30,670 nucleotides of DNA from an uncultured Prevotella sp. (GTDB taxonomy: Bacteria > Bacteroidota > Bacteroidia > Bacteroidales > Bacteroidaceae): the NCBI GenBank assembly GCA_937877595.1, contig CALFIY010000027.1:1-30670 (forward strand). The letters run 5' to 3'. Each line of letters starts with the position of its first letter. Position 1 is the stretch's first letter. The notes beneath the pieces are model-generated. The model was given only the letters and a program-made list of their open reading frames with translations, was not told the origin of the DNA and did not search any database. Of this stretch, positions 23,714 through 30,670 are shown in pieces. The translations under genes were made by a program, and so were the position numbers.

Positions 23714-24451
23714 TTACATATTCATGCCGCCGTCAACCTGGATGACCTGGCCGCTGATGTAACTCGACATGTCGCTTGCCAGGAAAACAGCACACTGTGC
23801 AATATCGTCCACAGTACCGCCGCGACGCAGGGGAATCTTGTTGATCCACTCCTTGCGAATCTCGTCGGAGAGTTGCTGGGTCATGGCAGTATCAATGAAA
23901 CCTGGAGCGATGGCATTGGCACGTATTCCCTTTGGTCCCATCTCCTGACCGACAGACTTGGCAAGAGCGATAAGTCCAGCCTTGGAGGCTGCATAGTTGG
24001 CCTGACCAGCATTTCCGTGCACTCCAACAACCGATGCCATATTAATAATGCTTCCGCCACGCTGGCGCATCATTACTGGAACACAGGCGTGGATGAAATT
24101 GAAGGCTGATTTCAGATTTACTGCTATCACGGCGTCCCACTGCTGTTCTGTCATGCGCAACATCAGTCCGTCCTTGGTGATACCGGCATTATTGACAAGG
24201 ATATCCACGGAGCCAAACTCCTCTTTTACGGCCTTTACAACCTCTTCCGTCTGAGCGAAGTCGGCTGCGTTGGAAGCGTAACTCTTGGCCTTTACGCCCT
24301 TAGATGCTATTTCCCATTCTGTCTCTGTGTTTACCTCAAGATCGGTAAATGCAATATTTGCACCCTCTTCGGCAAACTTCAGGGCAATGGCCTTGCCAAT
24401 GCCGCGTGCAGCACCAGTGATGAGTGCTGTCTTTCCTGTTAATAGTCCCAT
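23714..24451 (-). CDS. fabG: 3-oxoacyl-[acyl-carrier-protein] reductase
   Basis: NADPH-dependent reductase of the fatty-acid elongation cycle, a short-chain dehydrogenase. The 245-residue protein has the cofactor loop TGAARGIG (12-19), NNAG (87-90), and the catalytic tetrad N112, S140, Y153 and K157 (YAASK). The C-terminal GQVIQVDGGMNM is typical. It lies 78 bp after a TetR-type regulator and is probably in its transcript. A second SDR role is possible, since FabG-like enzymes are hard to tell apart, but this one is close to the FabG norm in all motifs. Confidence 0.94.
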   Translation of the reverse strand: MGLLTGKTALITGAARGIGKAIALKFAEEGANIAFTDLEVNTETEWEIASKGVKAKSYASNAADFAQTEEVVKAVKEEFGSVDILVNNAGITKDGLMLRMTEQQWDAVIAVNLKSAFNFIHACVPVMMRQRGGSIINMASVVGVHGNAGQANYAASKAGLIALAKSVGQEMGPKGIRANAIAPGFIDTAMTQQLSDEIRKEWINKIPLRRGGTVDDIAQCAVFLASDMSSYISGQVIQVDGGMNM

Positions 24452-24529
24452 TTTATTATTTTCTGTTTATAAAATTATAATTCTGATAATACTCTTGACA
24501 AATTCTGCCGCCACGGTCATGGATGGCGC

Positions 24530-25123
24530 TCAAAGGTTTCTGCCTTTTCCCAAAGCACCATAGACGAACTTGGCAACTTGGGGCTTCGTGGCCTCTTCGT
24601 TCATGCCGTGGCCAATGCGTCCGTATATGTACGGAACTTCGAGGCCTTTTATACAATAGTGGGTGATGTCGGCAACCAGTTCAATGTTGTCGATGTCGAA
24701 TTCGCCCTCTTCCTTACCCTCGGCAAAGACCTTCCGGAAGAGTTCCACCTCGGCATCGTCGAAATGCTTGCGTACTTTCTCCACCATCCAGATGTTGCGG
24801 AAGAACTCGGCACGCAGATTGCCATTGCGCACCACGGTTTCCCTAATCATGCTCAGATGGGTATAGATAAGTTCTATGACCTTGTCCTGAGGGCGTATCT
24901 TGCGCGCAGCAACTTCATCAAGTTTGTCGGAGAGGCGCTCCAACTCGCTCTCAATCACAGCATAGTAGATATCTTCCTTTGACTTGAAATAAGTGTAGAG
25001 AGTGCGCCGGCCCTTGCCTGAAGCCACGGCAATGTCGTTCATCGTGGTATTCTCCATGCCGTTCTTGGCGAACAACTGACGGGCTACATCGACAAGCGTC
25101 TGTCGTGTTTTTGATATAGACAT
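24530..25123 (-). CDS. TetR/AcrR-family transcriptional regulator
   Basis: A 197-residue repressor-type protein. Residues 6-55 form the N-terminal helix-turn-helix (TRQTLVDVARQLFAKNGMEN, TTMNDIAVASGKGRRTLYTY, FKSKEDIYYAVIE). The rest is an all-helical ligand domain of unknown specificity, with a KGLEVPYIYGRIG near the end. The upstream region carries a good promoter with two palindromes over it (25148-25191), as expected for self-repression. Being followed by fabG, it may sense acyl-CoA or fatty acid, but that is inferred from position only. Confidence 0.93.
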   Translation of the reverse strand: MSISKTRQTLVDVARQLFAKNGMENTTMNDIAVASGKGRRTLYTYFKSKEDIYYAVIESELERLSDKLDEVAARKIRPQDKVIELIYTHLSMIRETVVRNGNLRAEFFRNIWMVEKVRKHFDDAEVELFRKVFAEGKEEGEFDIDNIELVADITHYCIKGLEVPYIYGRIGHGMNEEATKPQVAKFVYGALGKGRNL

Positions 25124-25147
25124 GTTTTTATTACTCCTTTTATTTTA

Positions 25148-25177
25148 TTTTGCACATCACAACTACAGTGTGCAAAA
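25148..25177. promoter_or_regulatory. Inverted repeat over the tetR start site
   Basis: TTTTGCACA (25148-25156) and TGTGCAAAA (25169-25177) are perfect 9-bp arms with a 12-bp spacer. The right arm overlaps the -7 box (25173-25180) and the left arm lies in the transcribed leader. Likely operator of the downstream TetR protein or a related factor. Confidence 0.55.
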
Positions 25178-25203
25178 TTATGCAATAATTTCGGAGTAGC
25201 AAA
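25173..25203 (-). promoter_or_regulatory. Promoter of the tetR-fabG-rluA-slyD-aroC run
   Basis: On the minus strand: TTTG (25203-25200), a 19-bp spacer, and TAATTTTG (25180-25173) followed by CACAC. This is a close match to the Bacteroidota promoter. The predicted start of transcription is near 25166, about 43 bases before the tetR ATG. Confidence 0.7.
25175..25191. promoter_or_regulatory. Palindrome in the tetR promoter spacer
   Basis: AAATTAT (25175-25181), GCA, ATAATTT (25185-25191). The 17-bp symmetric sequence lies between the -7 and -33 elements, a classic operator position for a TetR dimer. It overlaps the 9-bp-arm repeat by three bases. Confidence 0.5.
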
Positions 25204-25223
25204 AAAAACGAGAAGAATATTTT

Positions 25224-25832
25224 TCAAAAAACCCTGAATTCATAGCCCTGCTCCTTGAGCCACTCTATGGCAGCAGGGAGCGCGGTGCGAAGTTTGTCAA
25301 TAGACTTCAGGGAGTCGTGGAAGGTTATGATGGAGCCGTTGCGAGTATAGCGCTTCACGTTTTCCAATACGTCTTCAGCGGTGAGCCATTTGGAATAGTC
25401 ACGTGTCACAAGGTCCCACATCACTATGCGATACTTTCTGCTGAGCCACGCATACTGGCCGAGCCGCATCCATCCGTGAGGTGGCCGCACGAGATCGGTA
25501 TGCAGGTAGGCATTGGCCTTCTCGACATTATAACTATACTCCTTAATGGAATGACGGAAGCCGCCAATGTGGTTGTGAGTGTGGTTGCCGATGCGATGGC
25601 CCTTGCTCACCACCTGTTCGTAAAGGTCAGGATGTTTCCGCGCATTGTCGCCCACCATGAAGAATGTTGCTTTCACGCCATAATGCTCCAAGGTGTCGAG
25701 GATAAAGGGCGTAGCCTCTGGAATAGGGCCGTCGTCAAACGTAAGATAGACGGCCCTTTCCTCGCTATTCATACGCCACGTGGCTCGCGGATAAAGCCAG
25801 CGAAGCCACATGGCCGGTTGCTCGATTATCAT
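25224..25832 (-). CDS. Polysaccharide deacetylase (NodB domain)
   Basis: A 202-residue carbohydrate esterase 4-type deacetylase that removes N- or O-acetyl groups from a glycan. Nearly the whole protein is the NodB domain: TFDDGP (31-36, metal and catalytic aspartates 33-34), the metal-binding HTHNH (84-88), RPPHG (116-120), W139-D140, and ITFHDS (169-174) with the catalytic H172. The usual RPPYG Tyr is His here. There is no signal peptide or membrane anchor, so it may act in the cytoplasm on a precursor. It starts 47 bp after the large GT117-like gene and probably shares its transcript. Confidence 0.93.
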   Translation of the reverse strand: MIIEQPAMWLRWLYPRATWRMNSEERAVYLTFDDGPIPEATPFILDTLEHYGVKATFFMVGDNARKHPDLYEQVVSKGHRIGNHTHNHIGGFRHSIKEYSYNVEKANAYLHTDLVRPPHGWMRLGQYAWLSRKYRIVMWDLVTRDYSKWLTAEDVLENVKRYTRNGSIITFHDSLKSIDKLRTALPAAIEWLKEQGYEFRVF

Positions 25833-25879
25833 TACTCCCTCGTTATTACCATTTTCCTCTTGCGACTAATGCAATACGG

Positions 25880-28800
25880 TTAGTCCCACATCTTTCCGCC
25901 GCGCTGCTGGAATACAACGGCACGCTGTTCCAACTGCCGGGCATGCTCTTCGCCCCACTGCTCGTCGACATTCTGTCCCACGGCAATGACCTGCTGCAGG
26001 ATGTACAGATGCATCAGGCAGTCGTTCTGCGACATTTCAAACTGGGAAGCACTCAGATTGTTGTACCAGTCGGCATACTGGATAGAGTTGCGATAGAGAT
26101 TGTCAAGCAGCGCCAATGCCTGCTTCTTGTCGCCCAACGCTGCCCATGCCCTTGCCAAGTCGAGAGAACCTGACTGATAATTGTGGGGCACATTGACGGC
26201 AGGGAACACCTCGTCGCAACGCTTCAACACCTCGGTAGCACGACGGTCGCCTTCTTCGGTTTCCTCTTCGAGGAGTCGCATTGCGAGTTGGCTGAGAAGC
26301 CGGCGATGCGTATAGCACATGCGCATGACTGTTTCGTCGATATAAACACCTGGTTTGTCAAGGCCACCGAACTTGAAGCGATGCATAACATTGTCATAGG
26401 TCTTCGCCGTATCAAACTTCTTGGCCCCCTCGACGTTCGTAGTAAACGGAGAGATACGGTTTACCAAACCTTCCTGTATGAAGTTGTCGCCAAGATTCAT
26501 GTAATTCTCAGAACCTACAGTGAGGGCAACGTAAACGGGACGCACCCAACCAGCCTCGGCTATTATCTCAAGCATCATCAGGTCGCCTTTGTACAGTGCG
26601 CCCTTGCCTTTCAGAGATATTACCATCCTGTCGGGAATGCTGTCGGCGGCCATCATCATGCCACTCTTGCGCACAGCCTCCTTGTCGATAGTCATATAGA
26701 GAGTATCTGTGGGGATGACGTGGAAGTCGGGATTGTCGGAGCGCACCCAGTTGCGCAGTACATTGCGGAGTTCAAAAGGCTCTTCGCCAAACTGCTTGCG
26801 CGCTTCGTCAGGGCTCTGTCTGTAATAGTCGAGCACTGCCTGCTTCATCTGCGGGTCAACCAGCACATACTCATTGGTGCCGGCACAATATTCCAGTCGG
26901 CTCCACGTGATAGGAACAGACGGAGAGTCGTAGGCAGGACGGCGCATCTGGTCGATATACCAGTCGGTCTGCAGATAACTGAGGTTGCAAACACGAGCAT
27001 CTGTGCGTACACCTTCTACATCCTGATTGTACCACAACGGGAAAGTGTCGTTGTCGCCATTGGTGAACACAATAGGGTTTCCCTCCTGCTGCAGCGACAT
27101 CAGATAGTTCTGTCCGAAGTCACGGCAGGTGTAGCGACCTGAGCGGTCGTGGTCGTCCCATGTCTGCGAAGCCATCTGCACCGGAACAAGCAGGGCTACT
27201 ACAGCAACCACGGCTGCCACAACGACATGGGCACCCTTCATCTTGCGGTTTATAAGGTCTGTCAGTGCAGCAACTCCCATGCCACACCAGATGGCAAAGG
27301 CGTAGAACGAGCCAGCATAGGCATAGTCGCGCTCGCGCGGCTGCATCGGAGTCTGGTTCAGATAGATTACGATGGCAAGACCTGTCATAAAGAAGAGGAA
27401 GAACACCACCCAGAACTGGCGTATGCCCACGGGCTCCACCTCTGTCTGGGCTATTCCGTCGACAATGGTCTTTTTCTGACGAGAATACCACGACTGCCAG
27501 AAAAGTCCAATGAGGCCGAGAATGAGCGGCATCATGTAGAATACGTTGTGCCCTTTGTTGTCCTTGAGTTCGTCGGGCAATTTGTCCTGATCACCAAGAC
27601 GAAGATTGTCAAGCCATTTCCAGCCGCTTATCCAGTTGCCGTGTTCCAATTCGCCATTGCCCTGCATGTCGTTTTGGCGGCCGGCAAAATTCCACATGAA
27701 ATATCGCCAGTACATGAAGTTGCACTGATAGGACAGGAAAAAGCGCAGGTTTTCCAACTGCGACGGCACCTTGACGCTGACGGTCTCGCCGCAACGGTCG
27801 AACTGCTCCACGTGACCGTCGACACTTCCACCCATCCAACTTTCATAGGCCTGACGGTGGCTGGCGCTGTACATTCGTGGGAAGAACATGTTCTGGGCAT
27901 ACTCATATTCGTCCTTGGTGCGAACGACGAAGTAGGAGTCTTTTTCCGTATCGGAGGCTTTCTCCTTGCGCTGCCACACGGGATCGCCCTTCTTCATAAC
28001 GGGCTTGCAATATTCTCCACTCTTCTCAAGTTTAACCTGTGAAGTGTAGGCCTGACCGTAGAACAGCGGGCGCTGACCGTACTGCTCACGGCCAAGATAT
28101 TCGCCAAGCGTAAAGATATCTTCGGGGGAATTCTGATCCATTGGCGGATTGGCTGCCGAGCGTATCACAATCAGTGCATACGACGAATAGCCAATCATCA
28201 GCATCAGCATACAGAGAAGCGATGTGTTCTTGATGCGAGCCGTGACCAAAGTCTTACCTTTGTCCCTATACTGCAACAACAGCCAAAGCAGGCCAAGAAC
28301 GACAATACCTATAATAGCAGCCGACCAGCCGTGGCCATAGAATGGTATGCCGAGCATGCCAACGGCAAGGAGGAACGCGATGTTCTGACGCTTCTCGTTG
28401 GTCTTTTCCTCTGGGCGCTGTGTCTCCCATATTGCCCAGATGATGACGGCTATAAGCAGGAAAATATAGATTATCTCGCCAGTATTGAACGGGAAACCAA
28501 GCACGTTGACAAACAAAAGTTCAAACCAACCGCCAACCTGCACAATTCCAGGCACTACACCATAGAGCACGGCAGCCAATATGACTATAGATATTGCCAA
28601 CGCAGCAAGCGAGCCATAGAGATCGCGGCGCGGATTTCGCTGAGGGAACTTGCGGTAATAATATACCAATACTATAGCAGGCAGACACAGCAGGTTGAGC
28701 AAGTGTACTCCTATGGACAGGCCCGTCATGTACATGATAAGCACGAGCCAGCGGTCGCTGTGAGGCTCGTCTGCCTGGTCTTCCCATTTCAGTATCAACC

Positions 28801-29275
28801 AGAACACAACGGCGGTAAATGCCGACGAGTAAGCATAGACCTCACCCTCTACCGCAGAAAACCAGAATGTGTCACTGAACGTGTAAATGAGTGCACCAAC
28901 CATTGCCGAAGCCTCGATGGCTATGGTCTTTGCCACAGTCAGTTCGCTCCAACTGCCAATGAGCAGACGACGTACAAGATGGGAAATGGTCCAGAAAAGG
29001 AACAGTATGGTGAGCGCCGAAAGCAGGGCACTCATTATATTCACCATCTTGGCCACCTGCGTAGGGTCGGAAGTGAACTGAGAGAAGAGATTTGCCGTCA
29101 GCATGAAGAACGGAGCACCGGGCGGATGGCCTATCTCAAGTTTGTAACCAGTGGATATAAACTCCGGGCAATCCCAGAACGAGGCCGTAGGCTCTATTGT
29201 AGAACAATACACGAAAGCGGCAATCAGAAAACTCAGCCACCCAAGCGTGTTGTCTATCAATCTAAAATGTTTCAT
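25880..29275 (-). CDS. DUF2723/GT117-type membrane protein
   Basis: A 1131-residue protein of the DUF2723 family (glycosyltransferase 117, related to human TMEM260), thought to be membrane glycosyltransferases of GT-C fold that use lipid-linked sugar. It starts with a membrane helix (about 10-25) and the family signature CSTIEPTASFWDCPEF (24-39), with GHPPGAPFF (49-57) next to it. About a dozen further helices reach to about 730. A long soluble C-terminal part follows, with a NGDNDTFPLWYNQDVEGVR motif and helical repeats at the end. Human TMEM260 mannosylates protein domains; the bacterial donor and acceptor are unknown. ATG 29275 is followed closely by the first helix. It heads an operon with the deacetylase. 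Confidence 0.92.
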   Translation of the reverse strand: MKHFRLIDNTLGWLSFLIAAFVYCSTIEPTASFWDCPEFISTGYKLEIGHPPGAPFFMLTANLFSQFTSDPTQVAKMVNIMSALLSALTILFLFWTISHLVRRLLIGSWSELTVAKTIAIEASAMVGALIYTFSDTFWFSAVEGEVYAYSSAFTAVVFWLILKWEDQADEPHSDRWLVLIMYMTGLSIGVHLLNLLCLPAIVLVYYYRKFPQRNPRRDLYGSLAALAISIVILAAVLYGVVPGIVQVGGWFELLFVNVLGFPFNTGEIIYIFLLIAVIIWAIWETQRPEEKTNEKRQNIAFLLAVGMLGIPFYGHGWSAAIIGIVVLGLLWLLLQYRDKGKTLVTARIKNTSLLCMLMLMIGYSSYALIVIRSAANPPMDQNSPEDIFTLGEYLGREQYGQRPLFYGQAYTSQVKLEKSGEYCKPVMKKGDPVWQRKEKASDTEKDSYFVVRTKDEYEYAQNMFFPRMYSASHRQAYESWMGGSVDGHVEQFDRCGETVSVKVPSQLENLRFFLSYQCNFMYWRYFMWNFAGRQNDMQGNGELEHGNWISGWKWLDNLRLGDQDKLPDELKDNKGHNVFYMMPLILGLIGLFWQSWYSRQKKTIVDGIAQTEVEPVGIRQFWVVFFLFFMTGLAIVIYLNQTPMQPRERDYAYAGSFYAFAIWCGMGVAALTDLINRKMKGAHVVVAAVVAVVALLVPVQMASQTWDDHDRSGRYTCRDFGQNYLMSLQQEGNPIVFTNGDNDTFPLWYNQDVEGVRTDARVCNLSYLQTDWYIDQMRRPAYDSPSVPITWSRLEYCAGTNEYVLVDPQMKQAVLDYYRQSPDEARKQFGEEPFELRNVLRNWVRSDNPDFHVIPTDTLYMTIDKEAVRKSGMMMAADSIPDRMVISLKGKGALYKGDLMMLEIIAEAGWVRPVYVALTVGSENYMNLGDNFIQEGLVNRISPFTTNVEGAKKFDTAKTYDNVMHRFKFGGLDKPGVYIDETVMRMCYTHRRLLSQLAMRLLEEETEEGDRRATEVLKRCDEVFPAVNVPHNYQSGSLDLARAWAALGDKKQALALLDNLYRNSIQYADWYNNLSASQFEMSQNDCLMHLYILQQVIAVGQNVDEQWGEEHARQLEQRAVVFQQRGGKMWD

Positions 29276-29330
29276 GCTTTTACGCTATAGTTGTATAGGG
29301 TTCTTTGCTAAAAGAATAACTTATGGGGTG

Positions 29331-29338
29331 CAAAGTTA
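29331..29338 (-). promoter_or_regulatory. -7 box of the GT117-deacetylase operon
   Basis: Minus strand TAACTTTG followed by CAC, an exact TAnnTTTG match. Transcription would start near 29324, about 50 bases before ATG 29275. The -33 element is not evident. Confidence 0.5.
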
Positions 29339-29405
29339 GCATTTTTTGAAAAGAACATATTACGCCAGAACGAATAATTCATTCGGGCTTGTCGTTTTTT
29401 AACGT

Positions 29406-30059
29406 TTACACTTGCCGCAAACGCTTCTCCTCATCGAATAACCTGTCAAAATTCTGCCGCAGCAGGCTTGGGTTGTCTATCATGCTGCGCAACTGCTGAA
29501 GATGGTTTTCGCTGGCAGAATTGCGAAGCCACAGACGAATATATCCAGTAGCAGAATACTTATCGTGAAGATGCTGACAGAAGCGCCGCCAATGTTCTTC
29601 GCGATTTTTTTCAGGGTATACGCTAAGCCCATACTGCACCGTGCGACGCAGTACTATCTCCGGCTCCAAATCGCGGTCGGCCTCAGCCACTATGCATCCG
29701 TATATTGAACGTGGCTCATGGTCCGACGATGCCCGATGGTCCTCTACGGCCTCGGCCATCTGTAGTATTTGCCCTGGAGAGAACCACTGGCTCAGTTGCC
29801 GGTCGTCGCGCAGCATTCGGGCCGATACGAGATGGTGGGTTGCACGGTCGACGGCCAGCCCCACATCGTGGTATGCGGCAATGACATAGACCATTTGTTC
29901 GTCAATCGGCAGATTCGGGTCTTCCTCGGTCAGATGTTGCGCCAGGGCCATGCTTTCGCCGACCACCCAATTCACATGGGAGCGTCCGTGCGCTGCATCG
30001 AAATTGTCGTATCGAGGCAGGATTTCGATTTCTATATACCGTCTTAAGGAGTGATTCAC
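29406..30059 (-). CDS. HD-domain hydrolase
   Basis: A 217-residue metal-dependent phosphohydrolase-type protein. The HD domain ligands are all present: H28 (GRSHVNWV), H64-D65 (AAYHDVG) and D128 (VAEADRD), with a helical C-terminal portion. Such proteins act on nucleotides or other phosphate esters; the substrate is unknown. The start is GTG at 30059, overlapping the previous gene's stop by 4 bp (GTGA), so translation is coupled. No closely related operon partner defines its role. Confidence 0.88.
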   Translation of the reverse strand: MNHSLRRYIEIEILPRYDNFDAAHGRSHVNWVVGESMALAQHLTEEDPNLPIDEQMVYVIAAYHDVGLAVDRATHHLVSARMLRDDRQLSQWFSPGQILQMAEAVEDHRASSDHEPRSIYGCIVAEADRDLEPEIVLRRTVQYGLSVYPEKNREEHWRRFCQHLHDKYSATGYIRLWLRNSASENHLQQLRSMIDNPSLLRQNFDRLFDEEKRLRQV

Positions 30060-30670
30060 TTGATTTCAAACGTACCGAGACGCTGCACAAACTCCTTGTC
30101 GCGCTTTACCTGTTGTTGCCACACGAAATAGCGACCTGGTGCGGTTTTGCAGAAAGACAGACCTCCTGCAATATCGACTTCAACAGGCTGTTCGCGATAG
30201 TCGCCATTTCGGTCGAAACTTTTGAGAACAATGCGGTACTCGTTCTTCTTGCTTGTCCAACCCTTGTATTGGGTGACGATATCAAGGGCGTAGAAGCGAT
30301 TGTCGAGAAATGTAGTCAGCAGTTGCTGCTGCTCTTCGTGTTGGGTACTGATGAGTTTGTTATCGAAATACGTGTCTCTAGCACCCCAGTCAAAGGCATC
30401 ATTCTTGCCATCCGTATCAACCCAGACAAACTTTCTTCCTTGTTCCACAATATAGCCGCAGCCGCCGCTGAGTTGTGTTGCGACAAAGGGTGTCGTGCTG
30501 TAGTTGCACAGGGTACGATCAAGCAATCCGATTTCGCGCGTCGTTTTCGCTGCTGTGTCGAAAGCCAATATATGTACGTCTCCCGCATCGTAGCGTTTGG
30601 TATTGGGGTTCAGTGCCCCCCGACCTTCAGATGTCAGCATCCATACCTCACGTTCGTCTGCTGAAAGAAT
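30056..30670 (-). CDS. Unknown protein, N-terminus beyond the window
   Basis: The last 204 codons plus stop of a gene that runs off the right edge; the frame is open through 30670 (ILSADEREVW precedes the first internal Met). The visible part is rich in short beta-strand-like stretches with aromatic residues (RKFVWVDTDGKNDAF, RYFVWQQQ, a repeated theme of VW and FD), as in beta-propeller or sandwich folds, but no family is recognised. It overlaps the HD-domain gene by 4 bp. Function unknown. Confidence 0.8.
   Translation of the reverse strand: MLSADEREVWMLTSEGRGALNPNTKRYDAGDVHILAFDTAAKTTREIGLLDRTLCNYSTTPFVATQLSGGCGYIVEQGRKFVWVDTDGKNDAFDWGARDTYFDNKLISTQHEEQQQLLTTFLDNRFYALDIVTQYKGWTSKKNEYRIVLKSFDRNGDYREQPVEVDIAGGLSFCKTAPGRYFVWQQQVKRDKEFVQRLGTFEIK

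Noticed and set aside
26183..27142. 319-codon plus-strand frame opposite the GT117 gene
   Set aside because: Antisense shadow of a clear membrane protein gene; its composition follows from that gene. The same applies to 28331-29290 and 27149-28042.

Overview
The window looks like ordinary chromosomal DNA of a Bacteroidota bacterium, most likely a member of the Prevotellaceae. Three things point there. Promoters carry the Bacteroidota -7 box TAnnTTTG, some with a TTTG element 18-20 bp upstream. Two genes encode homologues of PorX and PorW, which belong to the type IX secretion system (T9SS) of this phylum. Many other genes (two-ExbD ExbB cluster, ilvB-ilvN-acyl-ACP thioesterase, DUF2723/GT117 protein, Cys-rich-tailed SlyD) have forms or groupings typical of the phylum. 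No tRNA, rRNA, transposase, phage gene or CRISPR array was seen. The genus assignment is an inference from gene content.

Layout. 1-97 is a 21-bp tandem repeat array. 263-1678 (+) holds an unknown membrane-anchored protein and ksgA. 7249-1679 (-) is a compact run: exbB, a small membrane protein, two exbD genes, an Lrp/AsnC regulator, purD, a polytopic membrane protein and a DedA/YqaA-type protein. Gaps are at most 51 bp, so it could be one operon from a promoter near 7275. 7447-8635 (+) is a TPR protein and ribH, ending in a strong bidirectional terminator. 11804-8741 (-) is ilvB, ilvN and an acyl-ACP thioesterase. 19646-11908 (-) is a DEAD-box helicase, aroA, porW, porX and tsaE. 19989-21326 (+) is gdhA, preceded by a rich regulatory region and followed by a terminator. 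25123-21472 (-) is a TetR regulator, fabG, an RluA-type pseudouridine synthase, a shortened SlyD and aroC. 29275-25224 (-) is a large DUF2723/GT117 membrane protein and a polysaccharide deacetylase. 30670-29406 (-) is a truncated unknown gene and an HD-domain hydrolase.

How the genes fit together. Anabolism is prominent: shikimate/chorismate (aroA, aroC), branched-chain amino acids (ilvBN), purines (purD), riboflavin (ribH), ammonia assimilation (gdhA) and fatty acids (fabG, thioesterase). Envelope functions form a second theme: ExbB/ExbD energising of outer-membrane transport, T9SS control and assembly (porX, porW), and surface glycan or glycoprotein work (GT117, deacetylase). RNA maintenance genes (ksgA, tsaE, rluA-like, DEAD-box) are scattered among them.

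The least ordinary signals are these: a dispersed AT-rich repeat family around the palindrome CAGCGCTG at 1-97 and again, decayed but in 42-bp register, at 21379-21475; an in-frame fusion of a small Cys-rich membrane peptide to the front of PorW, with an internal GTG that would make a normal lipoprotein; a SlyD that has lost its IF domain but keeps an eight-cysteine tail; a perfect FNR/CRP-type palindrome upstream of gdhA; and palindromes sitting on the tetR promoter. I did not find a convincing wholly new multi-gene system.
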